A DNA stretch of 64,000 bases from Acinetobacter sp. WCHA55 (GTDB lineage Bacteria > Pseudomonadota > Gammaproteobacteria > Pseudomonadales > Moraxellaceae), in the NCBI RefSeq assembly GCF_002165305.2, contig NZ_CP032280.1, positions 1-64,000 of the forward strand, in the 5' to 3' direction. Below, piece after piece: positions 50,995-60,665 of the stretch (positions are counted from its first letter, which is position 1; the number at the start of each line of letters is the position of its first letter). The notes beneath the pieces were generated by a model. That model made no database searches. It saw only the letters and a program-made list of their open reading frames with translations, and had not been told where the DNA came from. The translations under genes were made by a program, and so were the position numbers.

Positions 50995-51602
50995 GCCTCT
51001 GCATCCTCAGAAGTCTTAGATATTGATAGAATCTTTTCTAAAGCCAAGTCCAAAGTATCGAACTCGAATAACTTGTTTTTTATGCGCCATGATGGAAGTT
51101 CTAACGCATACTTATTTGTTACTTTGGAGAAAGTTAGCTCCGCATTAAAATGATCGTCATTAATCAGATTTCTAACAGTAATACGCTGTTTATTTTCCCT
51201 AAAATCAAACTTTAAGTGACTAAAAAGAAATTTAACCTGTTCCTTCCTCTTTAAAAACTCTTCACGTGTATCGGCTTTAAACTCAATATAGAAACAATGC
51301 TGTCGGGTATAATTATTATAATGTCCCGTTAGATTTAGGTCATGTTGTGACAACACATCTTGTCGGTACACGTACACCAGTTTTGTTTCGTTTCCTCTGT
51401 AATTAAAGATTAACGGCCAATCAACTTCGCTACCCAAACTCTCAATATAGTCATGGTCGCGCTGGTATTGAAGTTGATATAAATAATTTTCAGCTTGATC
51501 TAGGTTTTTTTTAGCCGTGCTAATAGCATTTTTAAGCTTAATTACCTTTTTCACAGCTCGTTTGAGCTGGCTTTGCAACTGCTTATTTTGTTTAGTTTTC
51601 AT
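50991..51602 (-). CDS. Unknown coiled-coil protein
   Basis: The ATG at 51602 has AAGGGG upstream and gives 203 residues. Residues 1-50 form a Lys/Gln-rich coiled coil. The rest is beta-rich ('YIEFKADTREEFLKRK'). It follows the Cys-motif gene directly. No family is recognised. Confidence 0.6.
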   Translation of the reverse strand: MKTKQNKQLQSQLKRAVKKVIKLKNAISTAKKNLDQAENYLYQLQYQRDHDYIESLGSEVDWPLIFNYRGNETKLVYVYRQDVLSQHDLNLTGHYNNYTRQHCFYIEFKADTREEFLKRKEQVKFLFSHLKFDFRENKQRITVRNLINDDHFNAELTFSKVTNKYALELPSWRIKNKLFEFDTLDLALEKILSISKTSEDAEA

Positions 51603-51603
51603 A

Positions 51604-52032
51604 TCAATCCCCTTGGCTCTTATCGTCGCATTCTTCACACATATCACTCTGAGTATGCTCATTAAACACGCGTACACCTCTCTCCTTCCAAGTGTCACAC
51701 CACTCACAGCAGAAAATACGCTCTTCAAGTTCTTTTAAAAATTCACTGGAATGCTTTAGCGCTGGGTCTAGGCCCAGTTCTTTTAAGTTACTCTCCAATG
51801 CCTTGGAAAAAGTTTCTTCTGATCCATCCAAATTTTCGGCCAAAGTGGTGTATTGCTCTTGCGTCGGCATAACAAGGTTTACTGTAACGCTCTCTACTTT
51901 TTCAGCCTCAGAAACCGATATACTCCCAGCCAAGTGGCTGAACACCTTATATTTCTCAATATAGGTCGCTTCTACACAATCCTGACCATTATTAAAAGTA
52001 ACCAAATACGAATCACCATCGACAAAATTCAT
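51604..52032 (-). CDS. Cys-motif protein
   Basis: The 142-residue protein has a beta-rich N-terminus and a C-terminal 'CCEWC' (about 108-112) and 'CEEC' (about 133-136), a likely zinc site. It is acidic. It couples to the next gene. No family is recognised. Confidence 0.6.
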   Translation of the reverse strand: MNFVDGDSYLVTFNNGQDCVEATYIEKYKVFSHLAGSISVSEAEKVESVTVNLVMPTQEQYTTLAENLDGSEETFSKALESNLKELGLDPALKHSSEFLKELEERIFCCEWCDTWKERGVRVFNEHTQSDMCEECDDKSQGD

Positions 52033-52043
52033 CTTTATTTCCC

Positions 52044-53396
52044 CTACTTTTTAATCCTGTCACACCATTCAACAAAGGCCTCTAAGATCGGCTTAACCGC
52101 ACCATTATCAGCCCATCCCGCAAAACCGATCTCACCACCTTTGTTAAAACTAATCGCCTCACGATTACCAAAATAATAAGCCTGACAGCCGATATAAGCA
52201 TGACTTAACCCTGCACTATTTCCGTGATATTTGGTCTTTCGATTACACTTATAACTTCCATCAAATCTAGCGCTTTTGATTAGTTTCTCATTCACCATTT
52301 TGCGCAATAAATCAAACTTATACTTTGTAATATCGCTATAACTTAGGCCACACCTTACAAAGTAATCACGGGCTTGGTCACGGGTAATCCAAAGCCCTGT
52401 ATCACCGTATTCCTGTTGAATGAGCGTATCCAATTTATTCGCACGCTCCACATCCCCATTCGCACGGCAATTAAAGGCCTCTTGGCTCATTTTATTGCGA
52501 CGATCATAGGTGTTATTTTTCTTTCTTGGACAGTGAGGCGGGGACAAATACAAATTAAACGCCCCTTCATTTGCTCGGTAATATTTGCCAGTAATTACCC
52601 ACCACATATTACTTTTGTTGTAGCGGGCAATACCGACTTTTAAGCGACCTTTATGATCATAAAACCAAACACGATCACCATTAGAAATGGTTTTTTTATC
52701 TGCGCTCTGAGTATTACAAGATGAAACCAATCCATCATCATGCGGGCCATCATATTGCACTAACCACTGTGTCGTAGTCATGCCACCCAGTCCAATCTTT
52801 TTCTCCACACGCTCAAGGTCTTGAGTGATGTAAAACTTATCCTGAAGGAATTGAGTAATACGATTCATGGTGCGCACCATCTCTAGGCGCATAAGAAAGG
52901 GCATAAGATTAACTTTATCCCACTCATAGCGCCCACCGCTGTCGGGTCGTCTTGGCGCATTCACGTTTTGAAAAAAATGAACCTCAATAGATCCTGATTT
53001 CTCAATAACATCCAATCTCAAGTCACCTTTACGCGCATAGCGGTTTTGCGGGTCTTTAAAGATCCCTTTTTGTTCTTCAATCGCGTAATTAAGGTCGGTA
53101 AGAATATTATAAATCGGGAAAAGCACCTGTTCATGCATAGAACTTTCCCAAGCCTTGTATTCCTTACTACCCCAAGTCATTTTGGGACGATCCAGACTTA
53201 CCAATAGTTTTGAATCCTGAATCCAATATTTACCATGAAACATAAGATCACCATATTTGAACATTGTGTTCATTTGAACATATTGTTCATTTAAACACAA
53301 TGCGACCTGTTCAAAAATCGGTATAAGTTCAATAGGTGAGGGGATGACCTGATCAATATTATTGTCTATATTGTTTTTGAGGCACGGCGGGTACAA
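52044..53396 (-). CDS. Unknown 450-residue protein with palindromes near its start
   Basis: The frame opens at a TTG (53396), so the start is uncertain. Possible internal ATGs at 53290-53264 lie in a three-unit GTTCATTTGAAC array. The protein has no recognised motif. It has a Trp/Tyr-rich, charged, probably globular N-terminal half and a C-terminal part with 'DKFYITQDLERVEKK' and 'SGDRVWFYDHKGRLKVG'-like beta strands. It could be a DNA-interacting or regulatory protein. Confidence 0.55.
   Translation of the reverse strand: MYPPCLKNNIDNNIDQVIPSPIELIPIFEQVALCLNEQYVQMNTMFKYGDLMFHGKYWIQDSKLLVSLDRPKMTWGSKEYKAWESSMHEQVLFPIYNILTDLNYAIEEQKGIFKDPQNRYARKGDLRLDVIEKSGSIEVHFFQNVNAPRRPDSGGRYEWDKVNLMPFLMRLEMVRTMNRITQFLQDKFYITQDLERVEKKIGLGGMTTTQWLVQYDGPHDDGLVSSCNTQSADKKTISNGDRVWFYDHKGRLKVGIARYNKSNMWWVITGKYYRANEGAFNLYLSPPHCPRKKNNTYDRRNKMSQEAFNCRANGDVERANKLDTLIQQEYGDTGLWITRDQARDYFVRCGLSYSDITKYKFDLLRKMVNEKLIKSARFDGSYKCNRKTKYHGNSAGLSHAYIGCQAYYFGNREAISFNKGGEIGFAGWADNGAVKPILEAFVEWCDRIKK
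53251..53296. repeat. Three-unit palindrome array in a gene start
   Basis: Units start at 53251 (degenerate), 53268 (GTTCATTTGAAC) and 53285 (GTTCATTTAAAC), 17 bases apart. It sits inside the open frame of the 52044 gene and supplies ATG triplets on the minus strand. Confidence 0.6.
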
Positions 53397-53720
53397 CGCT
53401 TAAACCCAAAGCGCCTTAATTACCGTGAAGCAAAAGAGAAAGCCGAACCGTCCAAAGTTCGGCTTTTTTCTTTGCCTAAAGAAATCTTTTTTTTAAAAGT
53501 ATCCGTTTTTTATACAGCTACCCAGTCGAACCCCTTTGCAAGATATGCGCCGTGTTGTTTAATAGCTCCCGTGGTGGATCTACTGGATATTTCTCAACTC
53601 AATTGAATGTAGTCCCCACAACGAACCCCTTTTATAGCCAGACAAAAACTAACGTTTGTCTGGTTTTTTTTCGCCATAAAAAAAGGCCCGCATTAAGCGA
53701 ACCCTTTCACACCTGTAGGT
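53397..53720 (+). ncRNA. Intergenic stretch with two plus-strand terminators
   Basis: No good gene is seen here. Plus-strand terminators end at 53469 (AGCCGAAC/GTTCGGCT stem) and 53671 (CCAGACAAA/TTTGTCTGG stem, long T-run). All nearby genes are on the minus strand. TATACA at 53511 may be a -10, so a plus-strand RNA of about 150 bases ending at 53671 is possible. Minus-strand transcripts also end here (53676-53706). Confidence 0.3.
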
Positions 53721-54158
53721 CTATGCCTTCAAGCGGTTTTCAAACATATTCAAATTAATAAAGTGCTGTTCTTCTTCATTCAAGCACCACTCAGCGGTAT
53801 TTTTCGGCACAGATGCCTTGTGCATCAAACTATATTGATCTGCACACACCAAAGTTGCCAAGTCGTTCTCTGGTACCGTATAAGCCTCAACCACATTAAC
53901 GGGGTACTGGGTGCGCTCTAAAAAGTCCGCCTCAGTCTCACCGCTATGGATAGCGATAATACGCTCTACAGCTGGCAAATAAACACCATAACCAAGCCAA
54001 GCATCGATACCGCGCATTGCCAGCATTTGGGCGTTAGCCTTCATGTTTTCAATGACAGCACCAACAACGTCGGTTTTACCTTGTTCTTCCAACACGGCGC
54101 GTACATTGGCCGTAATTGGAAGTAATTGCTCAAGGTCGGGTAAAAGCTTAGTAATCAT
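53721..54158 (-). CDS. Unknown protein downstream of DarB-like gene
   Basis: The 145-residue helical protein has 'LEQLLPITANVRAVLEEQGK' near its start and no recognised motif. It starts 11 bases after the methylase-helicase stop and is probably co-transcribed. It could be a partner of that protein. Confidence 0.6.
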   Translation of the reverse strand: MITKLLPDLEQLLPITANVRAVLEEQGKTDVVGAVIENMKANAQMLAMRGIDAWLGYGVYLPAVERIIAIHSGETEADFLERTQYPVNVVEAYTVPENDLATLVCADQYSLMHKASVPKNTAEWCLNEEEQHFINLNMFENRLKA

Positions 54159-54169
54159 TGTTATTGCCC

Positions 54170-57100
54170 TCAGTAAAATTCAACTTCATCTAGTTTAAAC
54201 CAATCCTGTTTCATCATCCATAACATCACTTCAGGATCTACCACCCAACACGTATTGCGATTATCCCAAAGGCATTTTTTTCTAATGCTTTCGGCATAGG
54301 TTTTCATTGTGTCTTTGTAGGTTGATTTAAACGCCGAACCAAAGCTACCAGTCCCCAAGAATGCAACACCTGTAAGGCTCATATTCTTAAATCGGCCCAT
54401 ACCTGAATGATACTTGGTATTGGCTTTTACAATTGCCTCTGGGCTAGACTGGTCGAGTGCAAAAGTTTCTAAGATTGATTTATAAGCGTACTCCATGCGT
54501 CCACGCTCATAGAACGGTTTCACATCAGACACCCATTCACCTAAAGCAGTGACAAGCATTGCTTCTAAGATCTCGTTTTTTTGATCATCTGTCAAAACTG
54601 TGTCGGTTGAGTAGGGTAGGGGTAATTGGCCCAGTGAATAGCGCTTAAACGTATCTCGCACGGCATCCACTTTCTCTTGGTAGAAATCATTCACCATTGA
54701 AGAATCAGCACCATCAAAACTAAGCTTAACTTTTTGGGCTTCAGCAAAGTCGTAAAGGTCATCGAGCAATCGATTGCGATAGCCAATCGATGTTGCCACT
54801 TGGTCAATCAAATGCATTTTGTCATTTGGGATCACCAGAATAGCGGTGTTTTCACCTTCAAACTCAACTGCTTTCACCACATCATCAAAAGCACTGTTAA
54901 ACGCTTGAACTAGGGCAGGGTTCGCTTGATAGAACGCTGTGAAGATATGACGGCTCCAATAGCATTGTCTTTTCTCTTTGTGGCGTACATCGGTCGCATA
55001 GACTTTTGATTCACCCGTAATCCACTCTGCTTGAGCCGTTTTCAACTCAGCTTCTACCGCTTGGCGAACCTCTGGTAAATCTCGGCTAAACTTCACAAAA
55101 CGATTGGCTTGATCTGTTGTAAGCGCCGTGTAGTCGTACACCTTCAATTCATTTAAACGGGCCAGTTCATAATCAATAAAGGCCTGAATAGCAGTCGCAC
55201 GTTCATTCGCGTTTAATACACTGATTGTACTTTTCGATGTAGGTGCAAATCCTGAGTTAAACACGTATTTAATCTCAAAATTTTTGACAGAAATCATGCC
55301 GTAGAGCACTTCACCCGTTTCAGAATTGACCGCTTTTACCAAGTCCCCATTGCGTTCAATCTGGCCCATTTCATCACGGTACCGCGCCGTGCCATTAAAC
55401 AGCATTTCTCGCTCTTCACGGCTAAAAGGACTGTCCTCATAGTTGAATAGGGTTTCTTTTGATGTCTCAGCCATACGTTGAATTGAGCTGTACTTGTTAT
55501 TCGCCATTTGGTGAATTGGCCCTTTATCTTCAGCCAGTACGTTTTTAACCAGTTCAATTGATTTAAAGTCTTCACCAAAACTATACGTTCTAAGTGATGA
55601 AGTATGTCTCGGCTCACCGCCTCTTGGCTCAGCATAGCTTCTTAAACCCTTATCCCAGTTCTCAATCGTATTATTTGGGATATACCCGTTATAACGATCA
55701 ACAATTGCTTGTTTCTGAGCCTGAATATTTTCAAGTTTTTCAGTTTTTAAGGTCTTGGCTTCATCTTTGAGTAAAGACACGTATTTCTTGTAATCCAGCA
55801 CAATCAGCGCATTGGTTACTTCTTCTTTCGAGTCCTCAGCTTGCAAACCAGAACGGCGGGCAATAGTCAAAAGCATTTGTGTTTGCTTGGTTGTGCGGTC
55901 AAGGCGGGCTTGAACTTCACGCTTTTCACGCTCATTCAGTAATTGCTCAATTGCCTCTTGGCTATCGGCCTGAATCATTAAATCAAGTTCATCATTCGAC
56001 AATTCACCCGATACGGATAAAGTACCGCCTGTAGCCTCTGATTTGTTCATCAACTTGTTAATCCAATCTGATTTTCCATTGATGACACGTAATTTATATT
56101 CATCAAAAGTACCATTAGCGTTATACAAATAAACGCGCACTTTGGCTTGCTGGTTGCCCTGACGCACACCACGGCCATTACGCTGTTGAAGACTATCGGG
56201 AGTCCAGCCAGTCGTTAAATGGTGAATTGCTTGGGTACCACGTTGTAAATCGATACCTGTATCGGCCTTTTTATTGGCAATAACCACGGTGTATTTATTC
56301 GATGAAAAGCCGTCCTGAATATCTTGCACATCATCCGTTACCACCTTGCCAGATGAACCATCGGGCTTGATTGATGCATTCAGAATAGCAATCTGTGACT
56401 TAGGTACACCGCAATATTGAATCAAGGCTTGTTTAATTGTGTGGTGCATTGCCAGTGTGTCACAGAAAATAATCTGCTTTGCATGGCCTTGGTGCATCGG
56501 GGTCAATTGCTCTTGCTTGAAATTATCGACCATCGACTGCAGTTTCGCCGATAGACGCGGTTTCAAATCTAGGCCGTTCTTGTCTGCCACTTCAAATAAA
56601 ATTGAAATCGCTTTCATATCATTGGCCGTTAGACACAATTGGTTTTGCTCTTCATTCAAGTAGGCGCGGACGGTGATTTCATATTCATCTGATTCACCAA
56701 AGTTTTTCGCACGTTTCTTGATTTTTAAATCACCCTCTTCCACCAGCGGGTAATTGCGTTTTGTGGTGAATTTTGGCGGTTTTTTATTGAATGCATCGAC
56801 TACACGTTGCGCCAAGGTTTCATCTTCAGGGGCAATGTAATTGATGTAATAGCCACGCTCCAAAACTGCATCTTGGCCCATCAAAATCAAATCTTGCATT
56901 TTGCTGATCAAGTTGAATGGATGTGCAATCAAATCAGCTGGCTCACCAAGACGCTGGCTCATTTCTTCTAAAAATTGCTGATCGTCTGCGTCATGTAGGC
57001 CATTTCCGACCGCTAGACGTGCTAGACCATAGGCACGCTTTAAATCGCTTAATACAAGTCGATCTGACTGCGATAGCTCAATACTGGTCGGCACATCCTC

Positions 57101-60100
57101 TTGTTCTGGGATCTTTAGATCATTTTCACGCGCTGTTTGGATGTTTGCCACGGTATGCAGTGCATTTTTAAGCAATTCCACGTTTTTAAAGCCAGTGAAT
57201 GTTTCATCTGAGCGCAAGCCCCCAGTAATATCAACACCCTCAATGCTTTCCGTATTGGCAAAGGTACTCAAGAAATCGTCTACGGTTTCAATTGAGGAAC
57301 CACCAAGGATATTTTTGGCTTTTTTCTCACCCACGGCCAGCGACAGCATTGTAAAAATCTCTGCTGGACTGTTGGTGATTGGGGTCGCACTGAGTAGCAC
57401 TACACCATCACCCAGCGCATTGGTACCGCGTACATATTCAGACTTAATTTTCGCTGACACGGCGCGGGTAGATAGCTGTTTTTCACCCAAAAGGGATAGG
57501 CCACGGATGGTATTAAAGTTTCCTGAACCTTCGCTGGCATCACCATTTTTGAACATTTGTGCTTCATCAAACACAATTGAATCAATGCCAAGGTCTTCAA
57601 AGTAAGGTAAACGGCCCTTATCACCCTGCATATCGGCTTTTTTATCGGCCAAGAATGCATTGTAGGCCTGACGGTCTTTATCTTTGCTCAGGTCATATCC
57701 TGTTAGCTTTGGTGCATAGTATTTTTCAATACTTGAATCTTTTAACGGGATCATGGTGAACGCATCGCTGGTCATTAAAATAATGCGCCAGTCTTTTGAC
57801 TTAATCAGTAGGTTTAAGTCCGTTCCATAGTTCGCGCTATTAATCGACTCTAGGCTGTTTTCCTTGGAACCAATCACCAATACACCGCTATGGTCTGTAA
57901 GGGTCATTTTTACATCACGTAGCCATTTACTGATCGTATGTGACGGCACCACAAACGCCGTGCGCTTTTTCACCCCAATATTATGAAGGTTTTGCGCTGT
58001 TGCAATTGATGCCATAGTCTTACCAAGGCCCACGTCAAATCCTGTAATCCCCTCAAAGCGACGACTTAAACGGCGGATCTCGGCATTTTGATAGGTCTGT
58101 AATGCTTCAAAACCCTCAAATTGCGGACTAAACCCATCAATTTCGATAGGCGATTCATCCAGCTCTGTAACCATTTCTTTGTTGAACGGGTCATTCAGCT
58201 TTCCGTCCAATTCTTGCATAAACGCTTCATTGGAATGCAAATAAGATACAAACGTCGCATCAATTTCGCGGACGTACTTCAGAAAAGCCTCCATTACAAA
58301 GTCATGCTTTGCACGGCTCACATCTTTGGGTACACGTAGAGTAAGGCGGGTATTGTTATTGATTGCATCTAACAAACGATTTAAGAAGTAAACCCGTACA
58401 TCACTTGGGAAATTACCGTGTTTTAACCAGCGGGCCACATCATCAAAGGTCGGCACCTTCGCTTGAACTTCCACACGGCCCTCAGTATTCACAAAAACAT
58501 CATCACCGCCGTAAATACTGAGAAAGTCACTTTTGATTGATATATCAATATTGGTTGCACGTAGGCTTAAATTGAGCTTGTTTACATCGACATGATTAAT
58601 ATGCTCACTGGCCTTGTGGCGCTGTGAAATCAGTTTTTCGCGTAAAACTGGATCTGTTGCTGTCTCAATTTCAGCATTGATACGGGCCAAGAACTCGCCA
58701 TAGTTACCCACGTAATAATCCCGATTTAACGATACCTTGGTACCGTCACCGTTCACGGCGTAGTTATCGTCGGTAAGCGGGTTAAAGTCTGGATTACTTT
58801 TCTTGATCTCTTCAACCGATACCATGAAGTTATCAGCACGGCCCATGTACACGGCGTTTTCATAAGCTGATTTAACATCTAAGGTTTGAGCTACTTCAAT
58901 TGCGGTACCGTACCAGTATGCTGACAAATCAGCACCATCAAAGGCTTTAGCATTGAAGTTCAACATTGTGCGCAAAGCGGAGTTTTTATATTTCTTGCTC
59001 TGCACATCTTTCAGAATGCCTTTCATTGCGCTTGTAAGCGCCGTGTAGTGCTCTGAATATTTCCCAGTAATGTCGGTCTGCAAAGCCTCATAAAGCGCAA
59101 ATTGCGTCAACCAGTAAGCATATGCATCACTATTCGCCCCTACAGTGACATCCAGCATTTGATTTGCCCATGCTGGGACAGAAATACGGGCCGATTGGCT
59201 ATAGGTTCGATAGGCGTTTAAATCGTCAAGGCTCATGCCTGAATGGAAGGCCATTAAAGCCGTTTCAAAGTTTTCAACATTGGCATATCCACTTGATTGC
59301 TGGACAGCTACCCATTGCCCGCCCATATATTCAAACGTGGTACCCGCCATAACGCGAACATCACCCTCTTGAATGGTCACGCTTGGCTGTGTATCAGCCA
59401 AATCCAATGCATTCAAGTCAATACGGCTGTCTGGAAAGCGACGAATAAGCTTTAAAATATTGGCTAAGCTATCGTCACTGACTACCGCTTCAATTTCACG
59501 TTGTTTATTGCGCCAGTCTGTAACCTTGGTTACTTGGCCCAGTACGTTGTTAATGCCTTCGGTTTTATAGTATTTACCCGCAATGATGTTTTCATCTAAA
59601 ACACGGGAAGTTTTTAGTAATTCAATCTGGCCGTTTTCGTACAAGTTTTCGATTTTTGCTGTGAGTTCTTCACTGTGCTTGCGGTACACAATAATATCCG
59701 TGACCACATCGGCACCAGTAGGGTGAAATACCTTATTTGGCAAGCGATAAGCGCCGACCAAATCAGCTTTAAGTGAAATTTGCTGGCGGAACTTTCGACT
59801 AGATGCACCTGTCATTAATTTGGTACTGGCAAGGAATACAGCCAATTTTCCATACTTCAGTTTGTCAATTGAGCGCTTAACGAAATACGTGTCTAAATCG
59901 TCCTCAGCATAAATATCTAAACGGGCATTGCTACCACGGGCCGACTTTGAACCAAAGGGCACGTTAGTAATGACGGCATCATATGTGTTGTCTTGGGTTT
60001 TTGATGCAATCGCTTCAAATGGGCTTACGATAACGTTGTGATTTGTACCATCATTCACCATACCGTTAATGGTACCTGACACTTGATCAAGCTCAACACT

Positions 60101-60532
60101 TTGCATGATGGTATTTTCTGGACGGCCCACGGCGAAAATACCTGTCCCCGCGCAAGGATCTAGGACGGCACCACCGTCGAAGCCTAGATCTTTCATCAAG
60201 TCCCACATCGCATTCGCTAAAGGTAATGGGGTGTAATACTCGTACTGACTCCCTTTAACCCCTTCAACTTCCAAATTACCGCCCTTACCTGTGTAACGGG
60301 ATAAAATTAGTTTCTCTTCAGCGGTCGCCGTGCGCGATGGGTCATTTTCCAACTCACGCATCAAGGCAACGGCTTTATTGTTATTGGCTTGGCGGGTTCT
60401 CGGTGTAATTTTTTGGTCTGCAAACTCAAAAACACCCGTCGGGGTTTCTTCTGGGGCAATCTTGCTTTTTAAAGCGCCTAATGCACTTTTAAAAACAGTC
60501 AATCCTTTCTTAGCCGTGTTGTTTACTGGCAT
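54170..60532 (-). CDS. DarB-like DNA methylase-helicase (antirestriction type)
   Basis: The 2120-residue protein has an N6-adenine methylase domain: SAM motif 'AVLDPCAGTG' at about 122-131 and catalytic motif 'NVPFG' at 190-194, a known variant of NPPF. It then has a helicase of the strawberry-notch/SNF2 type: Walker A 'GLGKT' near 835, 'DEAQ' near 987 and motif VI 'QQRNGRGVRQG' near 1452. P1 DarB is similar and is injected with DNA to block type I restriction. The phage may use it in this way. Its length fits the family. It is first of a co-directional block with two companion genes. Confidence 0.88.
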   Translation of the reverse strand: MPVNNTAKKGLTVFKSALGALKSKIAPEETPTGVFEFADQKITPRTRQANNNKAVALMRELENDPSRTATAEEKLILSRYTGKGGNLEVEGVKGSQYEYYTPLPLANAMWDLMKDLGFDGGAVLDPCAGTGIFAVGRPENTIMQSVELDQVSGTINGMVNDGTNHNVIVSPFEAIASKTQDNTYDAVITNVPFGSKSARGSNARLDIYAEDDLDTYFVKRSIDKLKYGKLAVFLASTKLMTGASSRKFRQQISLKADLVGAYRLPNKVFHPTGADVVTDIIVYRKHSEELTAKIENLYENGQIELLKTSRVLDENIIAGKYYKTEGINNVLGQVTKVTDWRNKQREIEAVVSDDSLANILKLIRRFPDSRIDLNALDLADTQPSVTIQEGDVRVMAGTTFEYMGGQWVAVQQSSGYANVENFETALMAFHSGMSLDDLNAYRTYSQSARISVPAWANQMLDVTVGANSDAYAYWLTQFALYEALQTDITGKYSEHYTALTSAMKGILKDVQSKKYKNSALRTMLNFNAKAFDGADLSAYWYGTAIEVAQTLDVKSAYENAVYMGRADNFMVSVEEIKKSNPDFNPLTDDNYAVNGDGTKVSLNRDYYVGNYGEFLARINAEIETATDPVLREKLISQRHKASEHINHVDVNKLNLSLRATNIDISIKSDFLSIYGGDDVFVNTEGRVEVQAKVPTFDDVARWLKHGNFPSDVRVYFLNRLLDAINNNTRLTLRVPKDVSRAKHDFVMEAFLKYVREIDATFVSYLHSNEAFMQELDGKLNDPFNKEMVTELDESPIEIDGFSPQFEGFEALQTYQNAEIRRLSRRFEGITGFDVGLGKTMASIATAQNLHNIGVKKRTAFVVPSHTISKWLRDVKMTLTDHSGVLVIGSKENSLESINSANYGTDLNLLIKSKDWRIILMTSDAFTMIPLKDSSIEKYYAPKLTGYDLSKDKDRQAYNAFLADKKADMQGDKGRLPYFEDLGIDSIVFDEAQMFKNGDASEGSGNFNTIRGLSLLGEKQLSTRAVSAKIKSEYVRGTNALGDGVVLLSATPITNSPAEIFTMLSLAVGEKKAKNILGGSSIETVDDFLSTFANTESIEGVDITGGLRSDETFTGFKNVELLKNALHTVANIQTARENDLKIPEQEDVPTSIELSQSDRLVLSDLKRAYGLARLAVGNGLHDADDQQFLEEMSQRLGEPADLIAHPFNLISKMQDLILMGQDAVLERGYYINYIAPEDETLAQRVVDAFNKKPPKFTTKRNYPLVEEGDLKIKKRAKNFGESDEYEITVRAYLNEEQNQLCLTANDMKAISILFEVADKNGLDLKPRLSAKLQSMVDNFKQEQLTPMHQGHAKQIIFCDTLAMHHTIKQALIQYCGVPKSQIAILNASIKPDGSSGKVVTDDVQDIQDGFSSNKYTVVIANKKADTGIDLQRGTQAIHHLTTGWTPDSLQQRNGRGVRQGNQQAKVRVYLYNANGTFDEYKLRVINGKSDWINKLMNKSEATGGTLSVSGELSNDELDLMIQADSQEAIEQLLNEREKREVQARLDRTTKQTQMLLTIARRSGLQAEDSKEEVTNALIVLDYKKYVSLLKDEAKTLKTEKLENIQAQKQAIVDRYNGYIPNNTIENWDKGLRSYAEPRGGEPRHTSSLRTYSFGEDFKSIELVKNVLAEDKGPIHQMANNKYSSIQRMAETSKETLFNYEDSPFSREEREMLFNGTARYRDEMGQIERNGDLVKAVNSETGEVLYGMISVKNFEIKYVFNSGFAPTSKSTISVLNANERATAIQAFIDYELARLNELKVYDYTALTTDQANRFVKFSRDLPEVRQAVEAELKTAQAEWITGESKVYATDVRHKEKRQCYWSRHIFTAFYQANPALVQAFNSAFDDVVKAVEFEGENTAILVIPNDKMHLIDQVATSIGYRNRLLDDLYDFAEAQKVKLSFDGADSSMVNDFYQEKVDAVRDTFKRYSLGQLPLPYSTDTVLTDDQKNEILEAMLVTALGEWVSDVKPFYERGRMEYAYKSILETFALDQSSPEAIVKANTKYHSGMGRFKNMSLTGVAFLGTGSFGSAFKSTYKDTMKTYAESIRKKCLWDNRNTCWVVDPEVMLWMMKQDWFKLDEVEFY

Positions 60533-60600
60533 GGACTTCTACTCTTTAAAGGGAACTTTCACCATTAATTTTAGGCAAGTGAAAGTGCCTGATTTTTCGA

Positions 60601-60607
60601 TATTCCT
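60601..60607 (-). promoter_or_regulatory. AGGAATA intergenic motif
   Basis: The minus strand reads GCAAGGAATATCGAAAAATC, 70 bases before the DarB-like start and 10 after a terminator. Confidence 0.5.
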
Positions 60608-60614
60608 TGCAATA

Positions 60615-60643
60615 AAAAACCGCCTAAATAAAAGGCGGTTTTT
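60615..60643. terminator. Intrinsic terminator
   Basis: ACCGCC pairs with GGCGGT around 8 bases, with T-runs on either side. It closes the gene ending at 60666. Confidence 0.85.
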
Positions 60644-60655
60644 GTTCATTTGAAC
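60644..60655. repeat. GTTCATTTGAAC palindrome
   Basis: One good copy between the terminator and the stop of the InPase gene, with a degenerate copy at 60661. Confidence 0.55.
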
Positions 60656-60665
60656 ATCATGTTTA

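Noticed and set aside
53500..53560. GGGGTTCGA on the minus strand, like a tRNA T-arm
   Set aside because: No matching 3' stem, acceptor or anticodon arm could be drawn, so it is not a tRNA or attachment site.
53552..53758. Plus-strand open frame of 68 codons
   Set aside because: It crosses two terminator structures and the end of a minus-strand gene, and has no ribosome site.
54170..60532. NVPF instead of NPPF as an inactivated methylase
   Set aside because: NVPF/NIPF variants are common in this methylase-helicase family, so it is not evidence of loss.
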